Shown piece after piece: positions 9,594 through 17,106 of a DNA stretch of 64,000 nt; the first letter of the stretch is position 1, and each line of letters opens with the position of its first letter. The position numbers and the translations under genes are program-made. The notes below the pieces were generated by a model. That model saw only the letters and a program-made list of their open reading frames with translations, made no database searches and was not told where the DNA came from. Origin of the DNA: Bacteroidales bacterium (lineage in GTDB: Bacteria; Bacteroidota; Bacteroidia; Bacteroidales; UBA12077); NCBI GenBank assembly GCA_021108325.1, contig JAIORB010000039.1, positions 1 through 64,000 on the forward strand. Direction: 5' to 3'.

Positions 9594-10505
9594 ATGTCGA
9601 TACAAGTAAAAGATTTAACTAAAATATACGGACAACAAAAAGCTGTTGACCAAATTAGTTTTGAAATAAAAACAGGAGAAATTGTTGGATTTGTAGGACC
9701 AAACGGAGCCGGAAAATCAACAACCATGAAAATCTTAACAGGATTTATTCCTCCATCATCTGGCGAAGCAAAAATTAATAATCTTGACCTGATAGAAAAT
9801 TCGCTGGAAATAAGAAAACATATTGGATACTTACCGGAAAACAATCCTCTTTATTTGGATATGTATGTTAAAGAATATCTTGAATTTGTAGCCGGGATTT
9901 ATAAATTAGGAAACAAAACCAAATCAAGAATAGATGAAATTGTTGAGCAAACAGGATTAAGCATTGAGAGGAAGAAAAAGATCGGGGCATTATCGAAAGG
10001 ATACCGACAAAGAGTTGGGTTAGCTCAAGCACTAATTCATGATCCGGGCATTTTAATTTTGGACGAGCCAACATCCGGATTAGATCCTAATCAGATTGTT
10101 GAAATCCGTAATTTAATCTCCGAAGTGGGAAAAGAAAAAACTATTATGCTTTCAACACATATTATGCAGGAAGTTGAAGCCATTTGTGATCGGATTATCA
10201 TTATTAATAACGGGAAAATTATAGCTGATGATACCATCGATTCTATTTATTCATACACACAAGATAAACTAAGCACCGTTATCGTTGAATTTGATAAAGA
10301 ACCGAATCAAAAACTACTGGAAGAAATTGAACTGGTGGATAAGGTAGCCAAAATAGATGATAAAAATTGGTTAATTCAAAGCTCATCAAAAGAAGATATA
10401 CGCCAAAACATTTTCAACTTTGCGGTTAAATCAAATCTTGCTGTACTTTCAATGCAGAAAAAGGAAAAAAGCCTTGAAGAAGTATTCCAGGAGCTTACTT
10501 CGTAA
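9594..10505 (+). CDS. gldA: GldA-type ABC transporter ATP-binding protein
   Basis: This 303-residue cytoplasmic ATPase subunit is closest in pattern to GldA, the nucleotide-binding part of the GldAFG transporter described in gliding Flavobacteria. The Walker A motif GPNGAGKST is at residues 35-43, the signature region is LSKGYRQRVGLAQAL, Walker B is ILILDEP, and the switch histidine is in STHIMQE. The C-terminal 80 residues form the variable GldA-type tail. The partner membrane subunits GldF and GldG are not adjacent, so the transporter is either split or this copy serves another permease. GldA-like genes also occur in non-gliding members of the phylum. Confidence 0.8.
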   Translation: MSIQVKDLTKIYGQQKAVDQISFEIKTGEIVGFVGPNGAGKSTTMKILTGFIPPSSGEAKINNLDLIENSLEIRKHIGYLPENNPLYLDMYVKEYLEFVAGIYKLGNKTKSRIDEIVEQTGLSIERKKKIGALSKGYRQRVGLAQALIHDPGILILDEPTSGLDPNQIVEIRNLISEVGKEKTIMLSTHIMQEVEAICDRIIIINNGKIIADDTIDSIYSYTQDKLSTVIVEFDKEPNQKLLEEIELVDKVAKIDDKNWLIQSSSKEDIRQNIFNFAVKSNLAVLSMQKKEKSLEEVFQELTS

Positions 10506-10720
10506 GCTATTAGCTCTGAGCCCTTAGCTATTAGTTTATAAAAAAGATAATAATTAGTAACGAAAGCTAACAGCTAATAACCAAAAGCCAAAAGCTGATT
10601 TTAATTACATTCTTAAGAATCATGTTGAAACTGACTTTAATAATTATAAATTGGTTTTTATAAATTGAATTAACTATTTTTGGACTTTCTTATTTTTAAT
10701 CATTATAAATAAATTTTATT
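10506..10720. other. Intergenic stretch with AGCTAA-type repeats
   Basis: The spacer contains many imperfect repeats of the type TAGCTATTAG and AAAAGCCAAAAGCTGA. The same low-complexity family recurs at about 12066, 13990, 16021, 16999, 19480 and 51362. No gene and no recognisable riboswitch are seen before metK. The promoter candidate is described separately. Confidence 0.5.
10675..10682 (+). promoter_or_regulatory. Candidate promoter of metK
   Basis: TATTTTTG matches the -7 consensus TAnnTTTG. A TTG at 10651-10653 lies 21 bases upstream, close to the expected -33 spacing, making this the best two-part promoter match in the window. The start codon is 38 bases downstream. Confidence 0.55.
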
Positions 10721-11989
10721 ATGGGATATTTATTTACATCTGAATCTGTCTCTGAAGGACATCCCGACAAAGTTGCTGATCAAATATCAGATGCTTTATT
10801 AGACGAATTTTTACGTCGCGATCCTGAATCGAAAGTTGCCTGTGAAACACTGGTAACAACCGGTTTGGTAGTTTTAAGCGGGGAGGTTCGTACTAAAGCA
10901 TATATCGACGTTCAGGAAATCGCCCGAAGAGTTATTAAACGAATTGGTTATACCAAGCAAGAGTATCGATTTGATTCAGAATCCTGTGGTGTTATTTCTA
11001 CCATTCACGAACAATCACCTGATATTAATCAGGGAGTTGTAAGAGAAAAAGAAGAAGATCAGGGTGCCGGTGATCAGGGAATGATGTTTGGTTATGCAAA
11101 CAAAGAAACTGATGACTACATGCCATTAGCTTTAGTTCTATCACATGTTTTATTACAGGAGCTTGCTAAGATCAGAAGAGAAGAAAAAGAAATGACATAT
11201 CTGCGTCCGGATTCAAAATCTCAGGTTACTATTGAGTATAACGACAACAACGAGCCTGTAAAAGTTCATACAATTGTTGTTTCAACACAACACGATGATT
11301 TTGCCGAAGAGAAAGCAATGCTTGAAGAAATTAAGAATGATGTTAAAAACATTCTGGTTCCAAGAGCAAAAGCCCGCTTTCCTGAACGTGTACAAAAACT
11401 ATTTACCGATGATTATATTTTACACGTGAATCCAACCGGTAAATTTGTGATTGGCGGACCTCATGGAGATACAGGGTTAACAGGAAGAAAAATTATTGTA
11501 GACACTTATGGAGGAAAAGGAGCACACGGCGGTGGTGCATTCTCCGGTAAAGACTCATCAAAAGTAGATCGTTCTGCTGCTTATGCTGCACGTCATATTG
11601 CTAAAAACCTTGTTGCATCAGGAATTGCCGATGAGGTTTTAGTGCAGGTAGCTTATGCCATTGGCGTTGCTAAGCCAGTTGGTTTATATGTAAACACATA
11701 TGGTACAGCAAAAGTAAATATGAATGATGGAGAAATAGCTCAAAAAGTTAATGAGATATTTGATATGCGCCCCGCGGCAATTGTGAAACGTTTTGGTTTG
11801 AAAAATCCTATTTTTGAAGAAACCGCTGCTTACGGACATTTAGGCAGAGATTTTAAAACTGAAAAAGTGGTAATAATTCAGGGCAATAATAGCTGTGATG
11901 AAAAAGCTATTGAAAAAGAAGTTGAATTCTTTGCATGGGAAAAACTGGATTATGTAGATAAAATTAAAACAAGTTTTAGTATCAAGTAA
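10721..11989 (+). CDS. metK: S-adenosylmethionine synthetase
   Basis: This 422-residue enzyme makes SAM from methionine and ATP. The ATP-binding segment SEGHPDK is at residues 11-17, the glycine-rich loop GGGAFSGKD is near residue 268, and DQGMMFGYA is near residue 118. The length is slightly above the usual 385-400, through insertions common in Bacteroidetes copies. It is monocistronic, with a promoter candidate at 10675 and a terminator at 12038. The several methyltransferases in the polysaccharide locus downstream would consume its product. Confidence 0.97.
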   Translation: MGYLFTSESVSEGHPDKVADQISDALLDEFLRRDPESKVACETLVTTGLVVLSGEVRTKAYIDVQEIARRVIKRIGYTKQEYRFDSESCGVISTIHEQSPDINQGVVREKEEDQGAGDQGMMFGYANKETDDYMPLALVLSHVLLQELAKIRREEKEMTYLRPDSKSQVTIEYNDNNEPVKVHTIVVSTQHDDFAEEKAMLEEIKNDVKNILVPRAKARFPERVQKLFTDDYILHVNPTGKFVIGGPHGDTGLTGRKIIVDTYGGKGAHGGGAFSGKDSSKVDRSAAYAARHIAKNLVASGIADEVLVQVAYAIGVAKPVGLYVNTYGTAKVNMNDGEIAQKVNEIFDMRPAAIVKRFGLKNPIFEETAAYGHLGRDFKTEKVVIIQGNNSCDEKAIEKEVEFFAWEKLDYVDKIKTSFSIK

Positions 11990-12037
11990 TTAGTATCAAG
12001 ACAAAAGCTTACCTGATATCTAAAAATCAAAATGTTT

Positions 12038-12068
12038 AGCCATGCTCTTTTGGGTGTGGCTTTTATTT
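12038..12068 (+). terminator. Rho-independent terminator of metK
   Basis: A stem AGCCATGC/GTGTGGCT (8 pairs including wobbles) with loop TCTTTTGG is followed by TTTTATTT. It begins 49 bases after the metK stop codon and separates the housekeeping genes from the polysaccharide locus. The remaining sequence to 12308 holds only low-complexity repeats. Confidence 0.7.
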
Positions 12069-12308
12069 AGCTATTAGCTGTTAGCCCTTAGCTTTTAGAG
12101 AAGGGACGAAAAGAAGATTGGGAGAAGAGGAGAAGTTAATAATAAGCAAATAACAATTAGCCAATTTACTATTAAACGAATAAACCAGTAAACTACATTT
12201 TTTACCACAAAGGCCTTTAGGTACTAATAATCAACAGGAAAGTTCTGAAACAAGAAATCTGGAACAAGAAACATCTTAAACTATATGCGATAGTAAACCA
12301 ATAAATGC
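12069..12308. other. Non-coding spacer before the polysaccharide locus
   Basis: The stretch contains AGCTATTAGC-type repeats, a purine-rich run (gaagggacgaaaagaagattgg) and AACAATTAGCC-type repeats. I see no gene and no structured RNA here. It marks the left edge of the polysaccharide locus. Confidence 0.5.
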
Positions 12309-12316
12309 TATTTTTG
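12309..12316 (+). promoter_or_regulatory. Candidate promoter of the polysaccharide locus
   Basis: TATTTTTG, a match to the Bacteroidetes -7 consensus, lies 28 bases before the ATG of the UpxY-like gene and would give a leader of about 25 bases. No invertible inverted repeats of the kind flanking phase-variable capsule promoters in Bacteroides are seen around it, and no invertase gene is nearby. Confidence 0.5.
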
Positions 12317-12344
12317 CTATATATACAGGGGAAGAAGAATTGTC

Positions 12345-12839
12345 ATGGCAAAAAAGTGGTTTGCATTATATACTAAATCTCGTTCTGAAAAAAAAGTCAA
12401 TCAGGAACTTATAAATAAAGGGATCGATTGTTATTTGCCTTTGGAAAAAAAGCTGAAACTTTGGAGTGATCGAAAAAAGTGGGTAGAGGAACCTTTTATT
12501 CGCTCATATATTTTTGTAAATATTGAAGAATCTAATTTGCAAAAAGCATTAAACACTCCTGGTGTTGTAACTGTTATACGTTTTTCGGGAAAACCTGCTC
12601 CGGTAAGAGAAGAACAAATCAAAACAATTCAATCTATCTTATCGAGCAGTGAAAAGTATGAATTAAGCACTGAAAAATTTGAACCAAAAGAAAAGGTAGA
12701 AGTTACACAAGGTAGTTTAAAAGGTCTTGTTGGAGAAATGGTTCATCACCTGAATAAATATAAAGTTTTGGTTCGAATTGAATCAATAAATCAGAATATA
12801 TTAATAAAAATAAATCCTTCGTATTTAAAGAAGGTTTAG
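12345..12839 (+). CDS. UpxY/NusG-family transcription antiterminator
   Basis: This 164-residue NusG paralogue of the UpxY type is the usual first gene of Bacteroidetes capsule loci, where it lets RNA polymerase read through the long operon. The NGN domain covers about residues 1-100 (KWFALYTKSRSEKK, RSYIFVNI, GVVTVIRFSGKPAPV) and the KOW motif is KVEVTQGSLKGLVGEMV near residue 112. Its position directly ahead of the Wza-like and Wzc-like genes supports this role. The GC-rich foldable stretch just downstream (12864-12940) could be a cis target. No UpxZ-like anti-antiterminator follows it. Confidence 0.9.
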   Translation: MAKKWFALYTKSRSEKKVNQELINKGIDCYLPLEKKLKLWSDRKKWVEEPFIRSYIFVNIEESNLQKALNTPGVVTVIRFSGKPAPVREEQIKTIQSILSSSEKYELSTEKFEPKEKVEVTQGSLKGLVGEMVHHLNKYKVLVRIESINQNILIKINPSYLKKV

Positions 12840-12863
12840 CTATATTTGGTTTGCTTAACATTA

Positions 12864-12940
12864 GGGTCCCGGCGGTTATCGGGATACGCTTTTTCGGACA
12901 CAGGTTTTTGTGACTGAGGAAGCGGAGCTGTGCCAGGAGG
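12864..12940 (+). ncRNA. Candidate structured RNA element downstream of UpxY
   Basis: This stretch is clearly more GC-rich than its surroundings and can fold. TCCCG (12867-12871) pairs with CGGGA (12880-12884), and GG-A-CACAG (12896-12903) pairs with CTGTGCC (12928-12934), leaving a purine-rich loop ACTGAGGAAGCGGAG. A competing hairpin CACA/TGTG (12899-12912) is mutually exclusive with the second stem. It lies between the antiterminator gene and the export lipoprotein, where a leader or ops-like loading site would be expected. The TCCCG...CGGGA half also resembles dispersed palindromes elsewhere in the window, so it may only be a repeat. Confidence 0.35.
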
Positions 12941-13054
12941 AAAGTGAGAAAAGGAAAAAAAGTGAATGAGAGAAACAGTTAGCGGCAAGCAGGTTTAAGT
13001 TACCGGTAGAAAGTAAATAGTCTGTAGTAGGAAATAAGTAATAACTATATTCAA

Positions 13055-13094
13055 CAATTTAACAATTTAGCAATTTAACAATTTAGCAATTTAA
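13055..13094. repeat. Five 8-bp tandem repeats
   Basis: The units CAATTTAA and CAATTTAG alternate five times without interruption in the leader of the Wza-like gene. Related CAATTTAACAG sequence occurs at about 24533-24553 before the flippase gene. Such runs are simple-sequence repeats with potential for slippage; I see no direct evidence of a regulatory role. Confidence 0.75.
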
Positions 13095-13113
13095 TTTATA
13101 AACCTTATTTAAG

Positions 13114-13902
13114 ATGAAAATTAAAACCAACCATATTTTAATCCTTGGAATCCTTTCCTTTATGTTAGCTTCGTGTAACTCATACGAAAAGTTAACTTAT
13201 TTTCAGGGTGTTGAAGAAACAAAAGACACGGCAATTTTCGAAAAAAATAAACCGGGATACCAGGTTCAGGCAGGCGATTTGCTTTATGTACAAATTATAA
13301 CCGAGAATCAGGAAATCAACCAATTGTTTAATCCTTTAATTTCTCAAACCACATCGCAGAATTTAAGACCTGAAAGCATGTTTTATACCAGTTATCTTGT
13401 TAACGATTCGGGATATATTGAAATGCCATTACTGGAAAGCATTTATGTTTCGGGCTTAAATATAGATCAGGTTAGGGATTCTATAAAACAAAAAGCCTAT
13501 CGGTTTTTAAAAAATCCGCAGGTAATCGCAAAACTGGCCAATTTTAAATTTACAGTTTTGGGTGAAGTAAAATCTCCCGGAGTAAAACAGGTTACTGCTA
13601 ACCAGGTAAACATTATGGAAGCATTAGCTTATGGTGGTGATATCTCGTACAATGGAAATCGCAAAACCATTCTTTTGTTGCGCCAAAGTGCTAAAGGGAC
13701 ACAAACGTATCGAATTAATTTAACCAAAGGAAATGTAATAGATTCGGAGCTTTACTATATTATGCCTAACGATATTATCTATGTTGAGCCATTAAAATCT
13801 ACTTTGTTTAGAGAACAGGCTTCGGATTATGTGTTTGTGGTAAGTGCTATTTCGTCCACACTGACAACTATTGTTCTTATTATTACTTTATTACAATTAT
13901 AA
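13114..13902 (+). CDS. Wza-like polysaccharide export lipoprotein
   Basis: This 262-residue outer-membrane polysaccharide export (OPX) protein would form the exit channel for the capsule or exopolysaccharide. A lipoprotein signal peptide ends at LASC, with Cys21 as the lipidation site. The Poly_export domain follows (VQAGDLLYVQI near residue 52) and then an SLBB domain around residues 150-215 (FTVLGEVKSPGVKQV). A C-terminal hydrophobic helix, SSTLTTIVLIITLLQL, is typical of Bacteroidetes OPX proteins. It is separated from its Wzc partner (17107) by about 3.2 kb of accessory insertions. Confidence 0.9.
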   Translation: MKIKTNHILILGILSFMLASCNSYEKLTYFQGVEETKDTAIFEKNKPGYQVQAGDLLYVQIITENQEINQLFNPLISQTTSQNLRPESMFYTSYLVNDSGYIEMPLLESIYVSGLNIDQVRDSIKQKAYRFLKNPQVIAKLANFKFTVLGEVKSPGVKQVTANQVNIMEALAYGGDISYNGNRKTILLLRQSAKGTQTYRINLTKGNVIDSELYYIMPNDIIYVEPLKSTLFREQASDYVFVVSAISSTLTTIVLIITLLQL

Positions 13903-14368
13903 TTAGCCTGACTGCCGATTTATTCGCCGCAGGAGAACAGGCAGCCCTTTGGCTTTTGGATAAACATAAATCATTAACAATTACATAAAAAAAGCTAATG
14001 GCTAATAGCTAGAAGCTAACGGCTTTTTTAAAAACCAACAAAAGATTTAAACACAGATATTATTGCTATATGCGCGGAGGGTATTGTGGATTTGAAAAGC
14101 GATTACTATTTTGAGCTTTACGACAGGCAATTGTCTTATAAAAAAAATTATTGAAATCTCTTTTAATCTGTGGCGAAAATGTTTTTTCGGCAGAATACGC
14201 GAAACGATTTCTTTTGCGTTACGCCTAATAGCATTACGCCTGCAGGCGTAAAAATGGTTTCTGCAAAACCTTGTCCCTGATACCCGGCTGGCAAGCCACA
14301 AACCGGATTAAAACCGTAAATTCTCATTTAATTTTAAGTATTTCGGTTTTATTACCATATTTGTAATC
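13903..14368. other. 466-bp non-coding stretch with palindromes
   Basis: No intact gene is seen. The stretch holds a GCCTG...CAGGC inverted pair near 13908-13943, an AGCTAA-type hairpin at 13986-14030, and a perfect 18-bp palindrome TTACGCCTGCAGGCGTAA at 14234-14251 preceded by a near-copy (GTTACGCCTAA). The part from 14042 to 14330 has mixed composition and looks like decayed sequence, but I could not identify a parent gene in any frame. Confidence 0.5.
13986..14030 (+). terminator. AGCTAA-repeat hairpin with U-tract
   Basis: TAAAAAAAGC at the left pairs with GGCTTTTTTA at the right around an AGCTAA-repeat loop, ending in a T-run on the plus strand. Similar structures end the segments at 16021-16060 and 16999-17060. 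They may act as bidirectional terminators or simply be a dispersed repeat family; the recurrence of the same design is the main support. Confidence 0.4.
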
Positions 14369-14378
14369 ATGATTACAA
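14361..14378. promoter_or_regulatory. Perfect palindrome over the start codon of the DUF4143 ATPase
   Basis: TTGTAATCATGATTACAA is a perfect 18-bp palindrome with the ATG (14369-14371) at its centre. Its left end overlaps a -7-like box, CATATTTG (14356-14363), one base off the consensus. The transcript would therefore start at or next to the ATG, giving a leaderless mRNA, and the palindrome is well placed as an operator. An equivalent arrangement is found at the AbiEi gene (46221-46237). Confidence 0.6.
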
Positions 14379-15538
14379 GAAATAAAGCAAAAAAAATAGT
14401 AAAACTACTCGATTTTTTTCCTGTCGTAGGAATTATTGGACCAAGACAAGTTGGAAAGACTACTCTTTCAAAACAAATAGTCGAAAATATTCAAAAGGAA
14501 TGTGTTTTTCTTGATTTAGAAAATCCACGCGATATTGCAAAACTTCAAGACCCTGTATTATATTTCGAAGACAATATTGATAAATGCGTTGTTTTAGATG
14601 AGATTCAAAATTTACCACATTTATTTCCTGTTTTACGCTCAATGATTGACTTAAACAGAATCCCGGGAAGATATATTATTTTGGGATCTGCAAGTCCTGA
14701 ATTAATTCGAAATTCGTCTGAAAGTTTAGCCGGACGAATTGCTTATGTTGAATTAACAACTTTTAATTTAACCGAAGTTTATGAATTAAGTAATAAAAAC
14801 ACAGATCGGTTATGGTTACAGGGAGGTTTCCCTAATGCGTTTTTATTCGATGATGTTGAAATGGTTACACAATGGCATTACAACTATATTAAAACGTATG
14901 TCGAACGGGATTTGCCAAATTTAGGTTTAAAAGTTGACAAAACTTTATTAATAAAATTATTACAAATGATATCTCATATACATGGGGATATTATTAACTA
15001 CAATAACTTGTCAAAATCTCTTGGAGTGAGTTCGAATACAATAAAAAAATACATTAACTTTTTTGAAGGATCGTTTTTAATCAGACAATTAGCCCCTTTT
15101 TATCTGAATATAAAGAAGAGACTTGTAAAATCTCCAAAAATATATATCAGAGATACCGGGATTTTACATTATTTACAAAATATTAATGAAAAAAAAGATC
15201 TGTTTGGAAATCCATTAATTGGGAACTCCTGGGAAGGTTTTGTTATTGAACAAATTATTCAACAATTATCACCAAAATATCAAACTTATTTTTATCGTAC
15301 AAACGATGGGGCAGAATGCGATTTGGTAGTTACTAAATCACAAAAAACTATTATGGCAATTGAAATTAAATATACATCAGCACCTAAACTTACAAGAGGC
15401 ACAACAATTGCTTTTGATGATTTAAGCTCCGAACAAAACTTTATCATTACACCAAACAGCGATGATTATCTGATTAAAAAAAACATTAGAGTTTGTAATA
15501 TATTTGATTTTTTAAATAAATACATGATTTCATTGTAA
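14369..15538 (+). CDS. AAA ATPase with DUF4143 domain
   Basis: This 389-residue protein has an N-terminal AAA domain (Walker A GPRQVGKT at residues 24-31; Walker B VVLDE at 74-78; sensor region LGSASPELI) and a C-terminal DUF4143 domain with a nuclease-like core (the segment around ECDLVV and IEIKYTSAP near the end). The family is widespread as an accessory, often strain-variable gene. Its function is unknown, although defence or toxin-antitoxin roles are suspected. The start codon lies inside a perfect palindrome. It is inserted between wza-like and wzc-like genes. A paralogue is at 48911 and the tail of a third at 22991. Confidence 0.85.
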   Translation: MITRNKAKKIVKLLDFFPVVGIIGPRQVGKTTLSKQIVENIQKECVFLDLENPRDIAKLQDPVLYFEDNIDKCVVLDEIQNLPHLFPVLRSMIDLNRIPGRYIILGSASPELIRNSSESLAGRIAYVELTTFNLTEVYELSNKNTDRLWLQGGFPNAFLFDDVEMVTQWHYNYIKTYVERDLPNLGLKVDKTLLIKLLQMISHIHGDIINYNNLSKSLGVSSNTIKKYINFFEGSFLIRQLAPFYLNIKKRLVKSPKIYIRDTGILHYLQNINEKKDLFGNPLIGNSWEGFVIEQIIQQLSPKYQTYFYRTNDGAECDLVVTKSQKTIMAIEIKYTSAPKLTRGTTIAFDDLSSEQNFIITPNSDDYLIKKNIRVCNIFDFLNKYMISL

Positions 15539-15744
15539 AGAGCAAATTTCTCACGAACGTAGTGAGTAAATACCAATTAATAATGACAAATAACAAAGGG
15601 TGAAAAAAGATAAAAGCTTTAAAAAACAAGGGAAAAGTCAACCTTGCCTGACGGCAGGAAGGAAGGAAAAAGATCGTGTCATCCTGTCCCGTTCCAATAA
15701 CTATCGGAAATCGGTAGTCGAAGGATAGACACAAGATATTTTAA
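15539..15744. repeat. Hairpin repeat upstream of a truncated GIY-YIG gene
   Basis: After the ATPase gene there is a low-complexity stretch and then a palindromic element at about 15677-15732. It has outer arms TGTCATCCT/AGGATAGACA and an inner imperfect stem around TTCCAATAACTATCGGAA. It ends 13 bases before the ATG of a broken GIY-YIG gene. This matches the layout of the two intact GIY-YIG genes in the window, which also start 8-17 bases after a palindrome. A GCCTGACGGCAGG motif near 15651 belongs to another dispersed repeat. Confidence 0.6.
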
Positions 15745-15978
15745 ATGAAACCATATTACGTATACATACTACTTTGTTCTGATAACTCATATTATACTGG
15801 TATTACTAATAATATAGACAGGAGACTTGTTGAACACAACAATCAAATTACAGCTAATTAAATCGCTAAATTATTAGATATTACTAGTAGAACTGCTCAA
15901 CGTAATTTAGAAAAACTAACAAAATCAAAAAGTATTATACGAAAAGGAAGTGCCAAAGGCAGTCAAGTCGGCAGTTAA
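15745..15978 (+). pseudogene. Truncated GIY-YIG nuclease fused to a winged-helix relic
   Basis: An ATG opens a GIY-YIG N-terminus of about 33 residues (YYVYILLCSDNSYYTGITNN, then IDRRLVEHNN) that runs without a frame change into ITAN-stop-IAKLLDITSRTAQRNLEKL. The latter is a winged-helix segment of the kind ending AlbA_2/ATPase or Fic proteins. One TAA stop at 15859-15861 interrupts the fusion. The remaining two thirds of the nuclease and the whole ATPase part are missing. I read it as a GIY-YIG insertion into a winged-helix gene followed by deletion. The tail runs into a dispersed GCCAAAGGCAGTCAAG repeat also found near 48665. Confidence 0.7.
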
Positions 15979-16020
15979 AACAGCTGGCAAGCCATACATA
16001 AACTAATTAACAATTACATA

Positions 16021-16060
16021 AAAAAGCTAACGGCCAAAAGCCAATCGCTAATAGCTTTTT
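16021..16060 (+). terminator. AGCTAA-repeat hairpin with U-tract
   Basis: AAAAAGCTA (16021-16029) pairs perfectly with TAGCTTTTT (16052-16060). It has the same design as the hairpins at 13986 and 16999 and lies directly before the AbiE-like pair. It could terminate transcription from upstream. Confidence 0.45.
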
Positions 16061-16081
16061 AAATAGCAAATAGTTTTTATA

Positions 16082-16375
16082 ATGCAAATAAAAAATCTTT
16101 CAAGTCATCTGTTTTGGGATGTAGATATACATAAAATAGATTTTGACAAAAATAAGAAACTGATTATACAGAGAGCTCTTGATTATGGTTTATTGTCTGA
16201 TTGGAAAATAATTCTTGATTATTATGGGATTAAAGAAATTACAACAACAGCAGTGTCTTTAAAAAATTTAGACAAAAAATCCGTGTCTTTAATTTCTTTG
16301 CTTTCAGGAATTCCCCGAAACAAATTCTTATGTTACACTACGAAACAATTGACCCCAAAACACTGGAACTTTTAA
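16082..16375 (+). CDS. Putative antitoxin partner of an AbiEii-like protein
   Basis: This 97-residue protein starts MQIKNLSSHLFWDVD and contains FDKNKKLIIQRALDYG and a WKIILDYYG segment. It resembles the small DUF6922-type proteins that precede AbiEii/AbiGii nucleotidyltransferases in Bacteroidetes; that family name is from memory and needs a profile search. It overlaps the next gene by 46 bases, supporting a coupled two-gene module. It is much shorter than a canonical AbiEi antitoxin, and no DNA-binding domain is obvious. Confidence 0.6.
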   Translation: MQIKNLSSHLFWDVDIHKIDFDKNKKLIIQRALDYGLLSDWKIILDYYGIKEITTTAVSLKNLDKKSVSLISLLSGIPRNKFLCYTTKQLTPKHWNF

Positions 16376-16965
16376 AAAAATTACAAAAAGTTCCGGCTTT
16401 TTCAGAATTGCGGTTAGCAGAAGGAACTTCTCTGGCTTTGCAATTGGGGCACAGAAAATCAATTGATCTGGATTTATTTGGGAATATTCAAAGTGATGAA
16501 TATGCAATCTCCGAAGCCTTGAATGCAATAGGAAAAGTTACTATATTAAGGAAAAGTGAGAACATAAATATTTTTCTAATAGATAATATAAAAGTAGATA
16601 TTGTTAATTATCATTATCCATGGATTGAAAAATCAATTAATGAGGATGATTTAACATTAGCCGGAGAAAGAGATATTGCAGCCATGAAATTATCTGCTAT
16701 TACAGGACGTGGCACAAAAAAAGATTTTATTGATTTGTTTTTCTTGTTACAAAGTTTATCTCTGGATGAAATACTTGCTTTCTATAATCAAAAATATCAC
16801 GACGGCTCAGAATTTTTAGTATTAAAAAGCTTATCTTATTTCGAGGATGCCGATGAAGATGAAGATCCGGTGATGTTGCACCCATTTAACTGGAATGAAA
16901 TAAAAGAATTCATAAAAAAGAAACTGAAAGACTATTTACAAACACCAATGAACAATAATCAGTGA
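16330..16965 (+). CDS. AbiEii/AbiGii-family nucleotidyltransferase toxin
   Basis: This 211-residue protein has the DNA-polymerase-beta-like nucleotidyltransferase core of AbiEii toxins. The motif GTSLALQLGHRKSIDLDLF is at about residues 32-50 with the acidic pair DLDLF, a third acid is in KVDIVNYHYPW, and a basic AMKLSAITGRGTKKDFIDLFFLL helix follows. Family members inhibit growth by modifying tRNA or related targets and pair with an upstream antitoxin. The motifs look complete, so activity is plausible. The 46-base overlap with the upstream gene indicates one transcript. Confidence 0.8.
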   Translation: MLHYETIDPKTLELLKKLQKVPAFSELRLAEGTSLALQLGHRKSIDLDLFGNIQSDEYAISEALNAIGKVTILRKSENINIFLIDNIKVDIVNYHYPWIEKSINEDDLTLAGERDIAAMKLSAITGRGTKKDFIDLFFLLQSLSLDEILAFYNQKYHDGSEFLVLKSLSYFEDADEDEDPVMLHPFNWNEIKEFIKKKLKDYLQTPMNNNQ

Positions 16966-16998
16966 ACTATTAAACCATAAACCAATTAACAATTACAT

Positions 16999-17060
16999 AA
17001 AAAAGCTAACGGCTAAAAGCCAATCGCTAATAGCTAATAGCTAACAGCTAACGGCTTTTT
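16999..17060 (+). terminator. Long AGCTAA-repeat hairpin with U-tract
   Basis: AAAAAAGC at 16999-17006 pairs with GGCTTTTT ending at 17060, with repeated CTAATAG/CTAACAG units between. It follows the AbiEii-like gene and precedes the Wzc-like gene by 46 bases. It is the longest of three hairpins of this family in 3 kb and could insulate the toxin module from the polysaccharide transcript. Confidence 0.45.
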
Positions 17061-17106
17061 AAATAGAACATTAAATCATTAATCCCAACACTAATCTCAA
17101 TAGAAA

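Noticed and set aside
10506-10720. SAM riboswitch before metK
   Set aside because: No SAM-I, SAM-II or other known SAM aptamer pattern is visible. The stretch is made of AGCTAA-type low-complexity repeats.
12309-12344. Phase-variable invertible capsule promoter
   Set aside because: No inverted repeats flank the promoter candidate, and no site-specific invertase gene is present in the window.
14047-14301. Minus-strand frame of 84 codons as a gene
   Set aside because: The composition is irregular, it spans the perfect palindrome at 14234-14251, and no family resemblance was found. It is treated as decayed non-coding sequence.
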